This document shows, piece by piece, positions 1 through 7,808 of a DNA stretch of 64,000 nt (its first letter is position 1; the number at the start of each line of letters is the position of its first letter). Below the pieces are notes generated by a model. That model did no database searches. It worked only from the letters and a program-made list of their open reading frames with translations, and had not been told where the DNA came from. The position numbers and the translations under genes are program-made. The stretch is from Nitrosopumilaceae archaeon (GTDB lineage Archaea > Thermoproteota > Nitrososphaeria > Nitrososphaerales > Nitrosopumilaceae): the NCBI GenBank assembly GCA_035631875.1, contig DASQHX010000006.1, positions 43,898 to 107,897 on the forward strand, read 5' to 3'.

Positions 1-236
1 TACTAAAGACTACAATAACAATATACAATGCAGACCAGCTTTCTGCAAATCAGATTGGTGCCATTGTAAGACATGAGTTTGGACACGCTATGGGCCTTGC
101 ACATTCATCTGCTCCAGAAGATCTGATGCATGCAACCATTCAGACAGATTATCCATACATTTCTGGCTGTGACATTCATGCAATAACTTCACTATACAAT
201 GACAAACAATCAAGCCAAGTGGTGTGTCAGACGTGA
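1..236 (+). CDS. Matrixin-like metalloprotease, C-terminal part (cut by window edge)
   Basis: The reading frame is open from base 3 to the TGA at 234-236. It contains HEFGHAMGLAH, the full HExxHxxGxxH zinc signature of metzincins, followed after about 10 residues by DLMHA, which fits the Met-turn. The three His would bind the catalytic Zn and the Glu would be the general base. The N-terminal part, presumably with a signal peptide, lies outside the window. Related thaumarchaeal proteins are secreted; location here is inferred. Its stop overlaps the next start by one base. Confidence 0.8.
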   Translation, partial: LKTTITIYNADQLSANQIGAIVRHEFGHAMGLAHSSAPEDLMHATIQTDYPYISGCDIHAITSLYNDKQSSQVVCQT

Positions 237-415
237 TGCATATAGAAAATCACGTAGAGCAAATCAGAGTACACAACTATCTACTCCAAATATGTACATG
301 TTGCAAAAAGGAATTACAACTATCCGAAGGCGATATAATTTATGGTAATAATTGGTATCATAAAGATTGTTTTAAGGGATTGGAACAAAACTCAAAGATT
401 CCAAGTGATACATAA
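236..415 (+). CDS. Small LIM-like zinc-binding protein
   Basis: This 59-residue protein has CTCCKKEL, then GNNWYHKDCF about 20 residues on. The Cx2C plus HxxC arrangement is that of one half of a LIM-type treble-clef zinc site. An upstream in-frame GTG at 224 exists, but the ATG at 236 overlaps the upstream TGA (TGATG), which suggests translational coupling and decided the start. No enzymatic domain is visible. A protein- or nucleic-acid-binding adaptor is possible; function unknown. Confidence 0.55.
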   Translation: MHIENHVEQIRVHNYLLQICTCCKKELQLSEGDIIYGNNWYHKDCFKGLEQNSKIPSDT

Positions 416-470
416 AATGACATTGCATATGATTGACACGTCACTACAAAGAAAAACGGTTTAATAATAA

Positions 471-2192
471 ATGAGTAATCAAACCAAAAAGATTTCACAT
501 AAAATCTTTTTTCTTGTAGGAATTCAGATTACAATAATGGTTACAAGCTTTATTCTTATTGAATCACTTGAATCAAAACAGGCATTTGACGGAAATTCTA
601 TTAACACTGCTGGAAAAAATAGATTTCTTACTGAAATGGTACTCAACGCTGTAAAAGATAACTACATAGGGGAAAAGTCAAGTGGAGATCCTATTTCGGC
701 ATTGGCAGTTTATGAAAATAACTTGCAGCTATTAAAAACAGGAGGTACTCAAATGGGCGCCCCTATATCTCCACTGCCTAAAGAATTTCAGGGACAGTGG
801 GAAAACATTCACAATTTGTATTTAGATTACCAAGCAAAGATACAAAGTTTTGTAAAATCTGATTCTGCCAACTATAGAAAAACAACATTAGTAGAAATTT
901 CCTCACTTGCTGACAAATTGGTACAACAAAATGATATTTTGACAGTTAAGATGGCATCAGTTACTCAAAACTCGCATACCATGCAAATGTTGCTGCAGGC
1001 TTTTCTTGTCATAATAAACATTGTTGCCCTTCTTTTCATGATAAAAATGATCTATAATAGTTTGAAAAACAAGGCAGAACAATTGGTAAAAGCAGAAAAA
1101 GACATGGCTGTAGATAGAAAATACAGGAAACTTTACGATGGATTACCAGATCTTTGTCGTACCATAAATGAAGACGGGATCATATTGGATTGTAATGTGG
1201 TTTATGCAAATAGTCTTGGATATTCAAAAGAGGAAGTTATAGGAAAATCAATATTTGAGCACGTTGCTGACAAAAGCTTTTCCAGTCTTCATGATTCGTT
1301 TGTAGCATGGAGAAGTTATGGACATGTGCAAAGTAGAGATATATGGTTTAAAAGAAAAGATGGCAGTATCTTTCCAGCACTTCTTAATGCAACCAAACTT
1401 ATCGATGAAAATTACAAATGTGTGATAAGCAATACGGTAATAAGAGATATGTCAGATATTTATAATATAAGAAAAGAATTAGAAGATCAAAAGCTAAAAC
1501 GATTATCTGCAATTGGTGAAATAGCATCTAGACTTGCCCATGATTTACGAAATCCTCTTTCAATCTTGAAAAACACAGTTGAGATAATAAAAATCAAATA
1601 TTCAAACAACACATTAGATCCAGTTCCCTTTAACACACATTGTGCAAAAATCGATAATGCAATTTCTCGCATGTCCCATCAGTTAGATGACGTACTTGAT
1701 TTTGTAAGAATATCTCCTCTTAATCTAACTGAAGTGTCACTGTTACCTTTTGTAAGAAGCATATGTGAAAAAATTCCTCATTCCAAAAATATTAAGATTG
1801 AGTTGCCAACCAATTATTATCATATAACATGCGATGAGAAAAAACTTGAAGTCGTTCTTACAAATCTTCTTGTAAATGCCGTAGATGCAATAGGTGATAA
1901 TGCGGGCAAGATCACTATCAGATTTATTATGAATGATGAGAATATGAAAATAGAAATAACTGATACAGGTTCAGGCATTCCAGAGGATATCAAAGATAAG
2001 ATATTTGAGCCATTATTTACGACAAAACAGAAAGGAACCGGTCTTGGACTGGTTAGCTGTAAAAACATAATAGAACAACATGGAGGGAAAATATGGGCTG
2101 AAAGTAAAGTGGGCAGTGGTACTACCATGTATATGTCCTTACCAACAAAAATCAATACCCAACAACAGATAGTTGAATCAATTCCCAAGTAG
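471..2192 (+). CDS. Membrane-bound PAS-domain sensor histidine kinase
   Basis: This 573-residue protein has TM helix 1 at about 10-28, an extracytoplasmic region of about 145 residues, and TM helix 2 at about 172-195. A PAS domain (about 218-335) contains GYSKEEVIGKS. The HisKA helix has RLAHDLRNP, with phospho-acceptor His357. The HATPase domain shows an N-box (LLVNAVDAI), G1 (DTGSGIPED) and G2 (GTGLGL). It should autophosphorylate on His357 and signal to a response regulator. None is adjacent; the only receiver protein here is at 47160. The PAS region resembles that of the soluble kinase at 45828. The outer domain resembles pilJ/NarX-type helical sensors only weakly. Confidence 0.9.
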   Translation: MSNQTKKISHKIFFLVGIQITIMVTSFILIESLESKQAFDGNSINTAGKNRFLTEMVLNAVKDNYIGEKSSGDPISALAVYENNLQLLKTGGTQMGAPISPLPKEFQGQWENIHNLYLDYQAKIQSFVKSDSANYRKTTLVEISSLADKLVQQNDILTVKMASVTQNSHTMQMLLQAFLVIINIVALLFMIKMIYNSLKNKAEQLVKAEKDMAVDRKYRKLYDGLPDLCRTINEDGIILDCNVVYANSLGYSKEEVIGKSIFEHVADKSFSSLHDSFVAWRSYGHVQSRDIWFKRKDGSIFPALLNATKLIDENYKCVISNTVIRDMSDIYNIRKELEDQKLKRLSAIGEIASRLAHDLRNPLSILKNTVEIIKIKYSNNTLDPVPFNTHCAKIDNAISRMSHQLDDVLDFVRISPLNLTEVSLLPFVRSICEKIPHSKNIKIELPTNYYHITCDEKKLEVVLTNLLVNAVDAIGDNAGKITIRFIMNDENMKIEITDTGSGIPEDIKDKIFEPLFTTKQKGTGLGLVSCKNIIEQHGGKIWAESKVGSGTTMYMSLPTKINTQQQIVESIPK

Positions 2193-2216
2193 TTTTATTT
2201 ATTTTTTTAAAAGAGA

Positions 2217-2237
2217 ACTAAACTAACTGAACAATTC
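2217..2237. repeat. 21-bp dispersed repeat, copy 1
   Basis: The segment beginning ACTAAACTAACTG and ending CAATTC is exactly repeated at 37330-37350. In both copies it is followed after about 13-14 bp by TATAGGATTCA or TACAGGATTCA. It lies between convergent genes here and in a promoter-proximal gap at the other copy. Function unknown. Confidence 0.6.
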
Positions 2238-2255
2238 CATGATGTCTTATAGGAT

Positions 2256-2696
2256 TCATGGTGATTCTACTATGAACTGTCCTTTCATAGTAGGCTGGTG
2301 AAACGTGCAGATAAATGGAAATATTCCTGCAGTGTCTGCATCAAAAGTTATAGTTTTATTTTCTCCAGGGCCTAGTGCCACGTTTATGTTGTATGCATTA
2401 TCTGATATTGTAAATGAGTGATGGTCCCCTCCCTGGGGTTCAGTATTAAAGAAATGAATTACTACCGTATCGCCTTTGTTAACTGTCATAGTAGGCATGC
2501 TGTATACATCATGTGGCATTGCCATTTTTGTTTCGTTAAAGTCTGGTATGTTACTATTGAATAACCAAAATTCTCTTGTAACTCCAATGTAATGAAGATC
2601 AGATTGAGTATGTGATTGATAAGGTACTATTAATGCAACCAAGGCAATGGCAACTGAAGATATTGCTATAGCTGCTACAATCTTTGTATTTTCCAT
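2256..2696 (-). CDS. Membrane-anchored blue copper protein (cupredoxin)
   Basis: This 146-residue protein has an N-terminal hydrophobic anchor (about 6-25) and one cupredoxin domain. The type 1 copper ligands are visible: His93 (DHHSF), then Cys130, His133 and Met137 in CTFHQPTMKG. It should be an extracytoplasmic one-electron carrier; thaumarchaea use many such proteins in place of cytochromes c. Its promoter shares the palindrome at 2737-2757 with the divergent gene at 2796. Confidence 0.88.
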   Translation of the reverse strand: MENTKIVAAIAISSVAIALVALIVPYQSHTQSDLHYIGVTREFWLFNSNIPDFNETKMAMPHDVYSMPTMTVNKGDTVVIHFFNTEPQGGDHHSFTISDNAYNINVALGPGENKTITFDADTAGIFPFICTFHQPTMKGQFIVESP

Positions 2697-2736
2697 AACA
2701 ACATCGCTTGGTTTTATTCATTTAATCTTTATCTCC

Positions 2737-2757
2737 CATTCTCATCAGATGATAATG
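2737..2757. promoter_or_regulatory. Palindromic operator, N3-centred class, divergent promoter
   Basis: CATTCTCAT-CAG-ATGATAATG is an almost perfect inverted repeat between the divergent genes 2256-2696(-) and 2796-3008(+). TATA-like AGATTAAATG on the minus strand and CATTTTAAGTATG on the plus strand flank it. The copy at 4211 has the same left arm. The arms resemble the commoner TTATCA-N4-TGATAA palindrome of this window, but the TCA/TGA spacing is one base longer. Confidence 0.6.
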
Positions 2758-2795
2758 GCAATTATCATTTTAAGTATGACAAAGCACTGTCACCT

Positions 2796-3008
2796 GTGAA
2801 CAAAAAAAGTGTAATTATCGCTGCAGTAATTGTACTAGTTGCAATTGCCATAGGTACAGTTACTATTTCCAAGGCGATTCTAGGAGATGTTAAAACAAAA
2901 CTTCCAGGTGAGGAAGGTACAGAAAACATACTGCACGTACAAGAATCAAACAACACATCTCATGTACAAACGTCAAACAATACAGAATCTACTGAATCGG
3001 GGCCATGA
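2796..3008 (+). CDS. Small membrane-anchored protein, Ser/Thr/Asn-rich tail
   Basis: This 70-residue protein starts with GTG, about 20 nt after a TATA-like CATTTTAAG. An N-terminal TM helix (about 5-27) is followed by a low-complexity extracytoplasmic tail with repeated SNNT motifs. No known domain is seen. It is divergent from the cupredoxin gene and shares its operator, so it may serve in the same envelope redox or metal response (inference). Confidence 0.5.
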   Translation: MNKKSVIIAAVIVLVAIAIGTVTISKAILGDVKTKLPGEEGTENILHVQESNNTSHVQTSNNTESTESGP

Positions 3009-3146
3009 CACATTTCCAAATTTTTTATTTAATTAATTTAATCTCGCGCATAAACTATAATTCCATTTTTATTATATCCCAGTCGCATTCATACAGTCAA
3101 GTTTCATCAAAACACTTTATATCGATAGATACTACAATTTTTTGAA

Positions 3147-3410
3147 ATGGATCAAGTTCATTACATACTTCTTGTAGCGCATCTGATTGTTGGTTTCATA
3201 CTGGTTTTTTATGCAGCAAAGGCATTCAAGAAAACAAAATATGCTCCCATGATGCTTCTTGCAATAGGATTTACCCTGCTTGTTATAGGCGAGACTCTAA
3301 TAGAGAATGCATTTTCGTTTCTAAATAATGGAGATATGCAGAAGATTATTGAAGAAGGCTTTGAAATAGCTGGATTTATTGTACTCATTTTAGCCGTCAA
3401 AAAAAGCTGA
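3147..3410 (+). CDS. Small three-helix membrane protein
   Basis: This 87-residue protein has hydrophobic segments at about 4-24, 32-50 and 68-84. A TATA-like CTTTATATCG lies about 25 nt before the ATG. It is one base away from the downstream winged-helix gene (TGA-A-ATG), so the two are co-transcribed and likely work together, perhaps as sensor and regulator. No enzyme motif is seen; function unknown. Confidence 0.6.
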   Translation: MDQVHYILLVAHLIVGFILVFYAAKAFKKTKYAPMMLLAIGFTLLVIGETLIENAFSFLNNGDMQKIIEEGFEIAGFIVLILAVKKS

Positions 3411-3411
3411 A

Positions 3412-3753
3412 ATGGAAAGTGATGATGACATTTTATCTGTACTTGGAGACAAGTACAGTAGGGAAATAATAATACTGTTAAGCAGTAGTGAATTATCAGC
3501 ACAACAAATATCATCCAAGCTTGGAATTCCAATTTCAACCACTTATCGGAAGATAAAGTTTCTTGAATTTCTCAAAATAATAAAAAAGACAAAGGTTGTA
3601 AGAACCTTAGAGGGACTAGACGAGAGCTATTACAAATGCATAGTATTAGAGATTAACATAAAATTCAAGGATGGCAAGATATTATACGCGATAGAACAGG
3701 CTAACATGAGTGACAAAATAGTTCGACTCTGGGAAAAATTTTCAGAAAAATGA
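3412..3753 (+). CDS. Winged-helix (ArsR-like) transcriptional regulator
   Basis: This 113-residue protein has a helix-turn-helix in the first 60 residues, containing LGDKYSREII and LGIPISTTYRKI as recognition helix, followed by a wing. It is a paralogue of the regulator at 20234, which has LADKYSRTIL and CQIPISTAYRRV at the same positions. It is coupled to the small membrane protein upstream. It is one candidate for the factor that reads the palindromes in this region; nothing in the sequence proves that. Confidence 0.8.
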   Translation: MESDDDILSVLGDKYSREIIILLSSSELSAQQISSKLGIPISTTYRKIKFLEFLKIIKKTKVVRTLEGLDESYYKCIVLEINIKFKDGKILYAIEQANMSDKIVRLWEKFSEK

Positions 3754-3760
3754 GTTGATT

Positions 3761-4174
3761 TTATTGTGATACTGCTATTTTTTCTTTCTTCCATTTTCGT
3801 AAAAGCAGCAAAGATACCACAACTATGGCACCCTGAGTGATTTTAGCCAATACGTCTATCATGCCGATATCATTTTGGATTCCAACTAGTGGAAGATTGA
3901 TAGTCCTTGATGTCACATAGAGTCCAACCAACGCTACTGAGATTAGGCTTGCGATGACATACGGTGCCCTGCTATGAAGCCTGTTTTTGATCATCCATAT
4001 GCCTAGTGGAAGATATGTTATAGCTGCAGTTGTAAATAACATAGTTTGGATCTGGCTCCCAGCATCTCCAGATTCTTTCATTTGCGAGTAAGCTGTAACA
4101 AAATAGATTCCGCTATTTGCAAGTACTAGGATTACTGCAATCATAATGAATCGTTGTGTAGATTTTTTCATCAT
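3761..4174 (-). CDS. Four-helix membrane protein of unknown function
   Basis: The longest frame starts at 4219, inside the operator at 4211-4231. The inner ATG (MMKKST) at 4174 lies about 25 nt after a TATA-like AATTAAATAG, so I chose it. The 137-residue product has four hydrophobic segments and a basic C-terminus. No ligand or catalytic motif stands out. It is divergent from the membrane genes at 4272-5044 and shares their operator. Confidence 0.6.
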   Translation of the reverse strand: MMKKSTQRFIMIAVILVLANSGIYFVTAYSQMKESGDAGSQIQTMLFTTAAITYLPLGIWMIKNRLHSRAPYVIASLISVALVGLYVTSRTINLPLVGIQNDIGMIDVLAKITQGAIVVVSLLLLRKWKKEKIAVSQ

Positions 4175-4210
4175 ATGTGTTTTAGATTCTCTATTTAATT
4201 GCCTAACTAC

Positions 4211-4231
4211 CATTCTCATTAGATGAAAATG
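4211..4231. promoter_or_regulatory. Palindromic operator, N3-centred class
   Basis: CATTCTCAT-TAG-ATGAAAATG sits between the divergent genes 3761-4174(-) and 4272-4502(+). It matches the 2737 site in 9/9 bases of the left arm and 8/9 of the right arm. Each side has a TATA-like element downstream of the palindrome. Confidence 0.55.
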
Positions 4232-4271
4232 GCAGAACCGGTTTTATTCTAATTTGCATATTAGTTATTTA

Positions 4272-4502
4272 ATGAAATTATCTTCATACGTACTAATGGC
4301 ACTTGTCATACTTGCCACTAGTGCTCCAACATTAGCTCTTGCACAATATGAAAACGATGGAAATGATCAAGGAGGCATGATGATCATGACAATTTTTAGT
4401 TTAACATTATACATTACCATATCCGCAATACTTGGCGTAGTTGGATATTCGATTTGGCGAGTATATCAAATTAGAAGAAAGACTGTAAAGAAACTGGCGT
4501 AA
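4272..4502 (+). CDS. Small secreted/membrane protein with signal peptide
   Basis: The start is the ATG at 4272, after TATA-like TTTTATTCTAATTTG; an in-frame TTG at 4254 is an alternative. The 76-residue product has a signal peptide (LMALVILATSAPTLALAQ), a short acidic linker, a TM helix (about 37-58) and a basic tail. It lies 5 bp upstream of the multi-His membrane protein and probably forms a complex with it. Confidence 0.6.
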   Translation: MKLSSYVLMALVILATSAPTLALAQYENDGNDQGGMMIMTIFSLTLYITISAILGVVGYSIWRVYQIRRKTVKKLA

Positions 4503-4507
4503 TCTTT

Positions 4508-5044
4508 ATGCAAATTTTTTCTACCACCTTGTACTTGAAAATATCAGTAATAGCAGCACTAGTATTTGTTCCTACCATGGCCTACGCTGATGATGGTATG
4601 GGATTTAACACCGCATCTACTCTTGGCTGGTTAGCCATTGGATGTGGGATGGCAGCAAATCTCTCGCTTGTCATATTCAAAATGGTAAGAAAGATTCCTG
4701 TCATGAAATTAGTTGGTGGTTCTTGTACCTCACAGGGTTTGACATCCATGTACCAACCGGTGCTGAATTTCCATATCATGTTAAATTCAGTAGGATTCTT
4801 TGCTGGTTTATCACATGGGTTTATGCTGATTGGAGGACTGGACTACATCTCACTTTCGCTAGTTATAGTCATGACAGTTTCAATGATCAGCGGCATAATA
4901 CTCAGACTCGCATCTGGTAAAAATCTGAAATTCTTCAGTAGACTAGTTCATGGTCAAGCTATCCTTGCAGCATTACTAGTAACACTCGTAGTTTTACACG
5001 TAATTACAAGATGGCATCATGGAATTATTATGAATTACATATGA
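4508..5044 (+). CDS. Polytopic membrane protein with paired His helices, possible haem protein
   Basis: This 178-residue protein has a possible signal or first TM (ending MAYA) and four further TM segments. Two helices carry paired histidines: FHIMLNSVGFFAGLSH (14 apart) and VHGQAILAALLVTLVVLH (16 apart), followed by RWHH at the last helix end. Paired His in two helices resembles the bis-haem arrangement of ferric-reductase and cytochrome b561-like proteins, though the spacing differs slightly. A membrane haem electron-transfer role with the neighbouring small protein is an inference. Confidence 0.6.
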   Translation: MQIFSTTLYLKISVIAALVFVPTMAYADDGMGFNTASTLGWLAIGCGMAANLSLVIFKMVRKIPVMKLVGGSCTSQGLTSMYQPVLNFHIMLNSVGFFAGLSHGFMLIGGLDYISLSLVIVMTVSMISGIILRLASGKNLKFFSRLVHGQAILAALLVTLVVLHVITRWHHGIIMNYI

Positions 5045-5148
5045 AGCAATTCATCTATAACCAAAAGATCACATGCAAACAATGCGATTACAGTTCTTAG
5101 CAATCACATGGGTTTTGAATTATAATTAAAAAACTCATCAAAGATTCA

Positions 5149-5634
5149 TTATCTACGACCAAGTCCCAACAAGGAGATTGTCTCACCATCAGTGTCTTGT
5201 GCAACTGGATGACCAGATTCCTCTTTTGGATCAAGTGAATAGATAGCCTTAGCTGTAAACATTAGTACGTCAGGAGTTTTATTCTGACTTAATCTTTCAA
5301 ATATCTTTGATGACGTCTTGCCAGTGACTGAGCGAGTAATTATGTCTGTAATTTTTAATTTCTGTTTTTCATCTGTTACAAAGCTAACTTTGCCTTTTAG
5401 TTGGAATCCTTTCAATTCCTTTTTATCAAAGACAACTACACTCACCCATGGAATTGTTTTAAAATTTCCTTGTGATTTGTGTTTGAAAAAGTCAAGCCAG
5501 TAAATTATATCGTTTGAATAATAAAATGAGGTTCGTGGAGACAGGTTACACACACCATTTGCATCGACAGAGCCAACGACAATGAATTTTTGGTTGCGAA
5601 GCATCTCTTGAACTGCGGTCGTTAATGTTACCAT
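5149..5634 (-). CDS. Pyridoxamine 5'-phosphate oxidase-like flavin protein
   Basis: This 161-residue protein matches the split-barrel FMN-binding fold of the PNPOx-like family. Visible signs are FIVVGSVDANGVCNLSPRTS near the N-terminus, YWLDFFKHKS, and the strand pair WVSVVVFD...GFQLKGKVSFV. Such proteins bind FMN, F420 or haem and reduce small substrates; the cofactor cannot be read here. It is monocistronic and convergent with the gene upstream. Confidence 0.75.
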   Translation of the reverse strand: MVTLTTAVQEMLRNQKFIVVGSVDANGVCNLSPRTSFYYSNDIIYWLDFFKHKSQGNFKTIPWVSVVVFDKKELKGFQLKGKVSFVTDEKQKLKITDIITRSVTGKTSSKIFERLSQNKTPDVLMFTAKAIYSLDPKEESGHPVAQDTDGETISLLGLGRR

Positions 5635-5753
5635 GATGAATCTGTCTTCTTGTTACTATTAAAGGTAAAATATGATTATCTGAAATAGGAATATTACCGA
5701 CATAATAATCGAATAACTTTCAATTCTAATCTAAAATGTACTTAATAAGAAAC

Positions 5754-5773
5754 AATTATCATAACTGATAATT
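5754..5773. promoter_or_regulatory. Operator AATTATCA-N4-TGATAATT
   Basis: AATTATCA-TAAC-TGATAATT is a perfect 8-bp inverted repeat with a 4-bp spacer. It ends about 10 bp before the TATA-like CATTATATACG of the cupredoxin-domain gene at 5815. This is the best match to the motif found throughout the island. Confidence 0.75.
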
Positions 5774-5814
5774 TATGACGTCATTATATACGCCCTAGAC
5801 ATTTTACAATTTCG

Positions 5815-6573
5815 TTGAAGATCTTTATTATAATGATTGGACTTGTTTTAGGCAGCATAGTTGTTTTTAGCACTGCGTATGCATCTTCATCACTATTAGA
5901 GATAAAGGGTACTGGCGGTGCTGTGATAAATGGACAGGTTCCAAAACTATACACTACCACATTTCAAATGATATTAGCTGATAAATCTACAATTTTAATG
6001 GGTTCTGTAATGATGTGGGGAAATGATGCACACATTTATGCAAAATTCATGACTGACAAATGGACATTTTCATATGCAGAAGACGGTTCGTTCCACGGTG
6101 AAGGTCCAGTACAAACACAACAAGGAGAGATTTACAATGTTGTTCTGGATGGAGAAAGAGTATTTGCCACAAACTTTGGTTCCATGTGGAAGATTAGTGC
6201 AACAATGCAAGGAAATGACAAAAATTTTGTTATAAATTATCTTGTGACAGGAAAAGACCCGTATCCAACAGTTAATGTTTCAACAAGTTCCAAGGTATTG
6301 ATCCCAAACGGAAACTCGGCTCTTGCAAATACTGGCTTCTTTATCCCATTAAACTTGGAAGCAATTAGGGGTACAACAGTAGTATGGCAAAATGAAGATA
6401 ACATAGGCCACACTGTTCAAAGCCAGGACGACAAAGGCAACGTCATCTCATTGTTTAACAGCAACTTGCTAAAGACTGGTGATACTTTTAGCTACAAATT
6501 CGATAAACCAGGAGTATATCATTATTTCTGTACAATACATCCTTGGAGAATAGGCATTGTAACAGTATCATAG
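5815..6573 (+). CDS. Secreted protein with C-terminal cupredoxin domain, altered axial ligand
   Basis: This 252-residue protein starts with TTG about 25 nt after the TATA element. It has a signal peptide (about 1-24), an N-terminal beta-rich domain (about 25-160) and a C-terminal cupredoxin domain. Copper ligands His199 (NIGHTVQ), Cys239 and His242 (CTIHPWR) are present. The position usually held by the axial Met is Arg245. The site may therefore be three-coordinate or have a shifted potential (inference). Expression is probably controlled by the palindrome at 5754. Confidence 0.8.
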   Translation: MKIFIIMIGLVLGSIVVFSTAYASSSLLEIKGTGGAVINGQVPKLYTTTFQMILADKSTILMGSVMMWGNDAHIYAKFMTDKWTFSYAEDGSFHGEGPVQTQQGEIYNVVLDGERVFATNFGSMWKISATMQGNDKNFVINYLVTGKDPYPTVNVSTSSKVLIPNGNSALANTGFFIPLNLEAIRGTTVVWQNEDNIGHTVQSQDDKGNVISLFNSNLLKTGDTFSYKFDKPGVYHYFCTIHPWRIGIVTVS

Positions 6574-6609
6574 ATTTTTCTAAAATTCCATAATTTCTTA
6601 TGAAACTCT

Positions 6610-6629
6610 GATTATCAAAATTGATAATT
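6610..6629. promoter_or_regulatory. Operator GATTATCA-N4-TGATAATT
   Basis: GATTATCA-AAAT-TGATAATT precedes the TATA-like TTTAAATAATA by about 10 bp. The ATG of the gene it controls is at 6670. Confidence 0.75.
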
Positions 6630-6669
6630 CACTTTTCGCTTTAAATAATATAATTATACTTAGGATATC

Positions 6670-7008
6670 ATGCCTCAAACAATCGAAACTCAGTACGATA
6701 ATTTTATTTCAGAGGTAAGTAATGAATTACAAAAAGTTGATCCGCAACTGGCAATGCAGGTGATGTATTATGAAAGGCGATTTACTGATGTTGATCCTCA
6801 CGTGGAATTACACATACATTACAAAGAGGGAACAAATTTGGATAAAAAGAAAGACGAACTAGATGAAAGGTATGGACTTCTACTTGGAAAGGAAGGAAAT
6901 CATGGCATGAGAGCTGTTGGCATAATGAATTTGAATAGGATTTACGAGATTTCGACAGACGATGACGTAGAAGAAGTCAGTGGATTTGCTTCCTGCGCAT
7001 CATATTAG
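6670..7008 (+). CDS. Conserved-looking hypothetical protein
   Basis: This soluble 112-residue acidic protein has alternating strand and helix character: WPxF-type motifs are absent, but ERRFTDVDPHVELHIHYK and MRAVGIMNLNRIYEIS look like beta strands, and KKDELDERYG is helical. It ends with CASY. I recognise no family. Its position directly behind a strong operator and TATA box, 14 bp before the next gene, shows it is part of the stress regulon. Confidence 0.6.
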   Translation: MPQTIETQYDNFISEVSNELQKVDPQLAMQVMYYERRFTDVDPHVELHIHYKEGTNLDKKKDELDERYGLLLGKEGNHGMRAVGIMNLNRIYEISTDDDVEEVSGFASCASY

Positions 7009-7022
7009 ATTCGTGACATAAA

Positions 7023-7208
7023 ATGGAAGAACCAAAATTGCCAAAATTTTCATGGGGTAAGACTTTCGAGTATAATTCTGGACATAACAAGAGCGAATGG
7101 GGAATGTCTGACAATGACAAAGAATCTAATACCAAATTCGTTGTTGCATATACAATCAAGGGAGACTTGGCAAACGTAGATACTCGTGGATTTTTAACTT
7201 CTCATTGA
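7023..7208 (+). CDS. Small hypothetical protein
   Basis: This 61-residue acidic protein begins MEEPKLPKFSWGKTF. It has no TM helix and no cysteine. It lies 14 bp after the previous stop with no promoter between, so the two form an operon. No family is recognised; the composition (charged N-terminus, FVVAYTIKGDLA strand) is that of a real folded small protein. Confidence 0.5.
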   Translation: MEEPKLPKFSWGKTFEYNSGHNKSEWGMSDNDKESNTKFVVAYTIKGDLANVDTRGFLTSH

Positions 7209-7290
7209 TGAAAAAAATTCTACTAATTAGATAATTAGCTAGTGTTGGCATGTCCTCACAAAAGAGAAAATGATTTTTTGTATTTATTCT

Positions 7291-7725
7291 CTAATTTTTC
7301 ATTCGTAATAAAATCTGGTCACATAATTTGCTCATTTCTGAATCAGACCCGATACTACATAGTCTTGTTAGATCAGCTGTTGATACCATTCCTACCAATC
7401 TACCTTTGTCTACCACAGGTACTCTGTGAATTCGTCTTACCTTCATAAGTTGAGCAAGCTCCCAAACAGTTTCATCAGGATTGATTACAATTAATGGAGA
7501 AGACATTGTTTCCTTTATTTTAGTAGATAACGACTTTCCCTGTGCGACAATTTTTCTAACAAAATCTCTTTCTGTTAGGATTCCAACTACGGTATTTTTT
7601 TCAGTCACAATTATTGAGCCTATTTTTGCATCTTCCATCATTTTTGCGGCATCCTTTACAGTCATAGATGAGTCAATTGACAAAACGGGTTTTTTCATAA
7701 TGTCTTTTACAAAACTTCCGACCAT
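7291..7725 (-). CDS. CBS-pair protein
   Basis: This 144-residue protein is two CBS motifs in tandem (one Bateman module): about 8-65 and 72-130. Typical features are VKDIMKKPVLSIDSSMTVKDA, GILTERDFVRK and GMVSTADLTR. CBS pairs bind adenine nucleotides and report energy state. With no other domain, it should act through a partner. A palindrome (7765-7784) and TTTAAGTATAAAA lie in the promoter. Confidence 0.9.
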   Translation of the reverse strand: MVGSFVKDIMKKPVLSIDSSMTVKDAAKMMEDAKIGSIIVTEKNTVVGILTERDFVRKIVAQGKSLSTKIKETMSSPLIVINPDETVWELAQLMKVRRIHRVPVVDKGRLVGMVSTADLTRLCSIGSDSEMSKLCDQILLRMKN

Positions 7726-7764
7726 GCAAATGGTTGCAGTTTTATACTTAAAAACTCAAAATTA

Positions 7765-7784
7765 GATTATCAAGTGTGATAATT
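7765..7784. promoter_or_regulatory. Operator GATTATCA-N4-TGATAATT
   Basis: GATTATCA-AGTG-TGATAATT lies about 12 bp upstream (minus strand) of TTTAAGTATAAAA and 40 bp from the ATG of the CBS gene 7291-7725(-). Confidence 0.75.
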
Positions 7785-7808
7785 AAAAAAGAAATTCACT
7801 GTGTGAGA

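Noticed and set aside
7242..7448. Plus-strand 68-codon frame at the end of the CBS gene
   Set aside because: It is antisense to a clear CBS gene and its composition is that of a reverse complement shadow.
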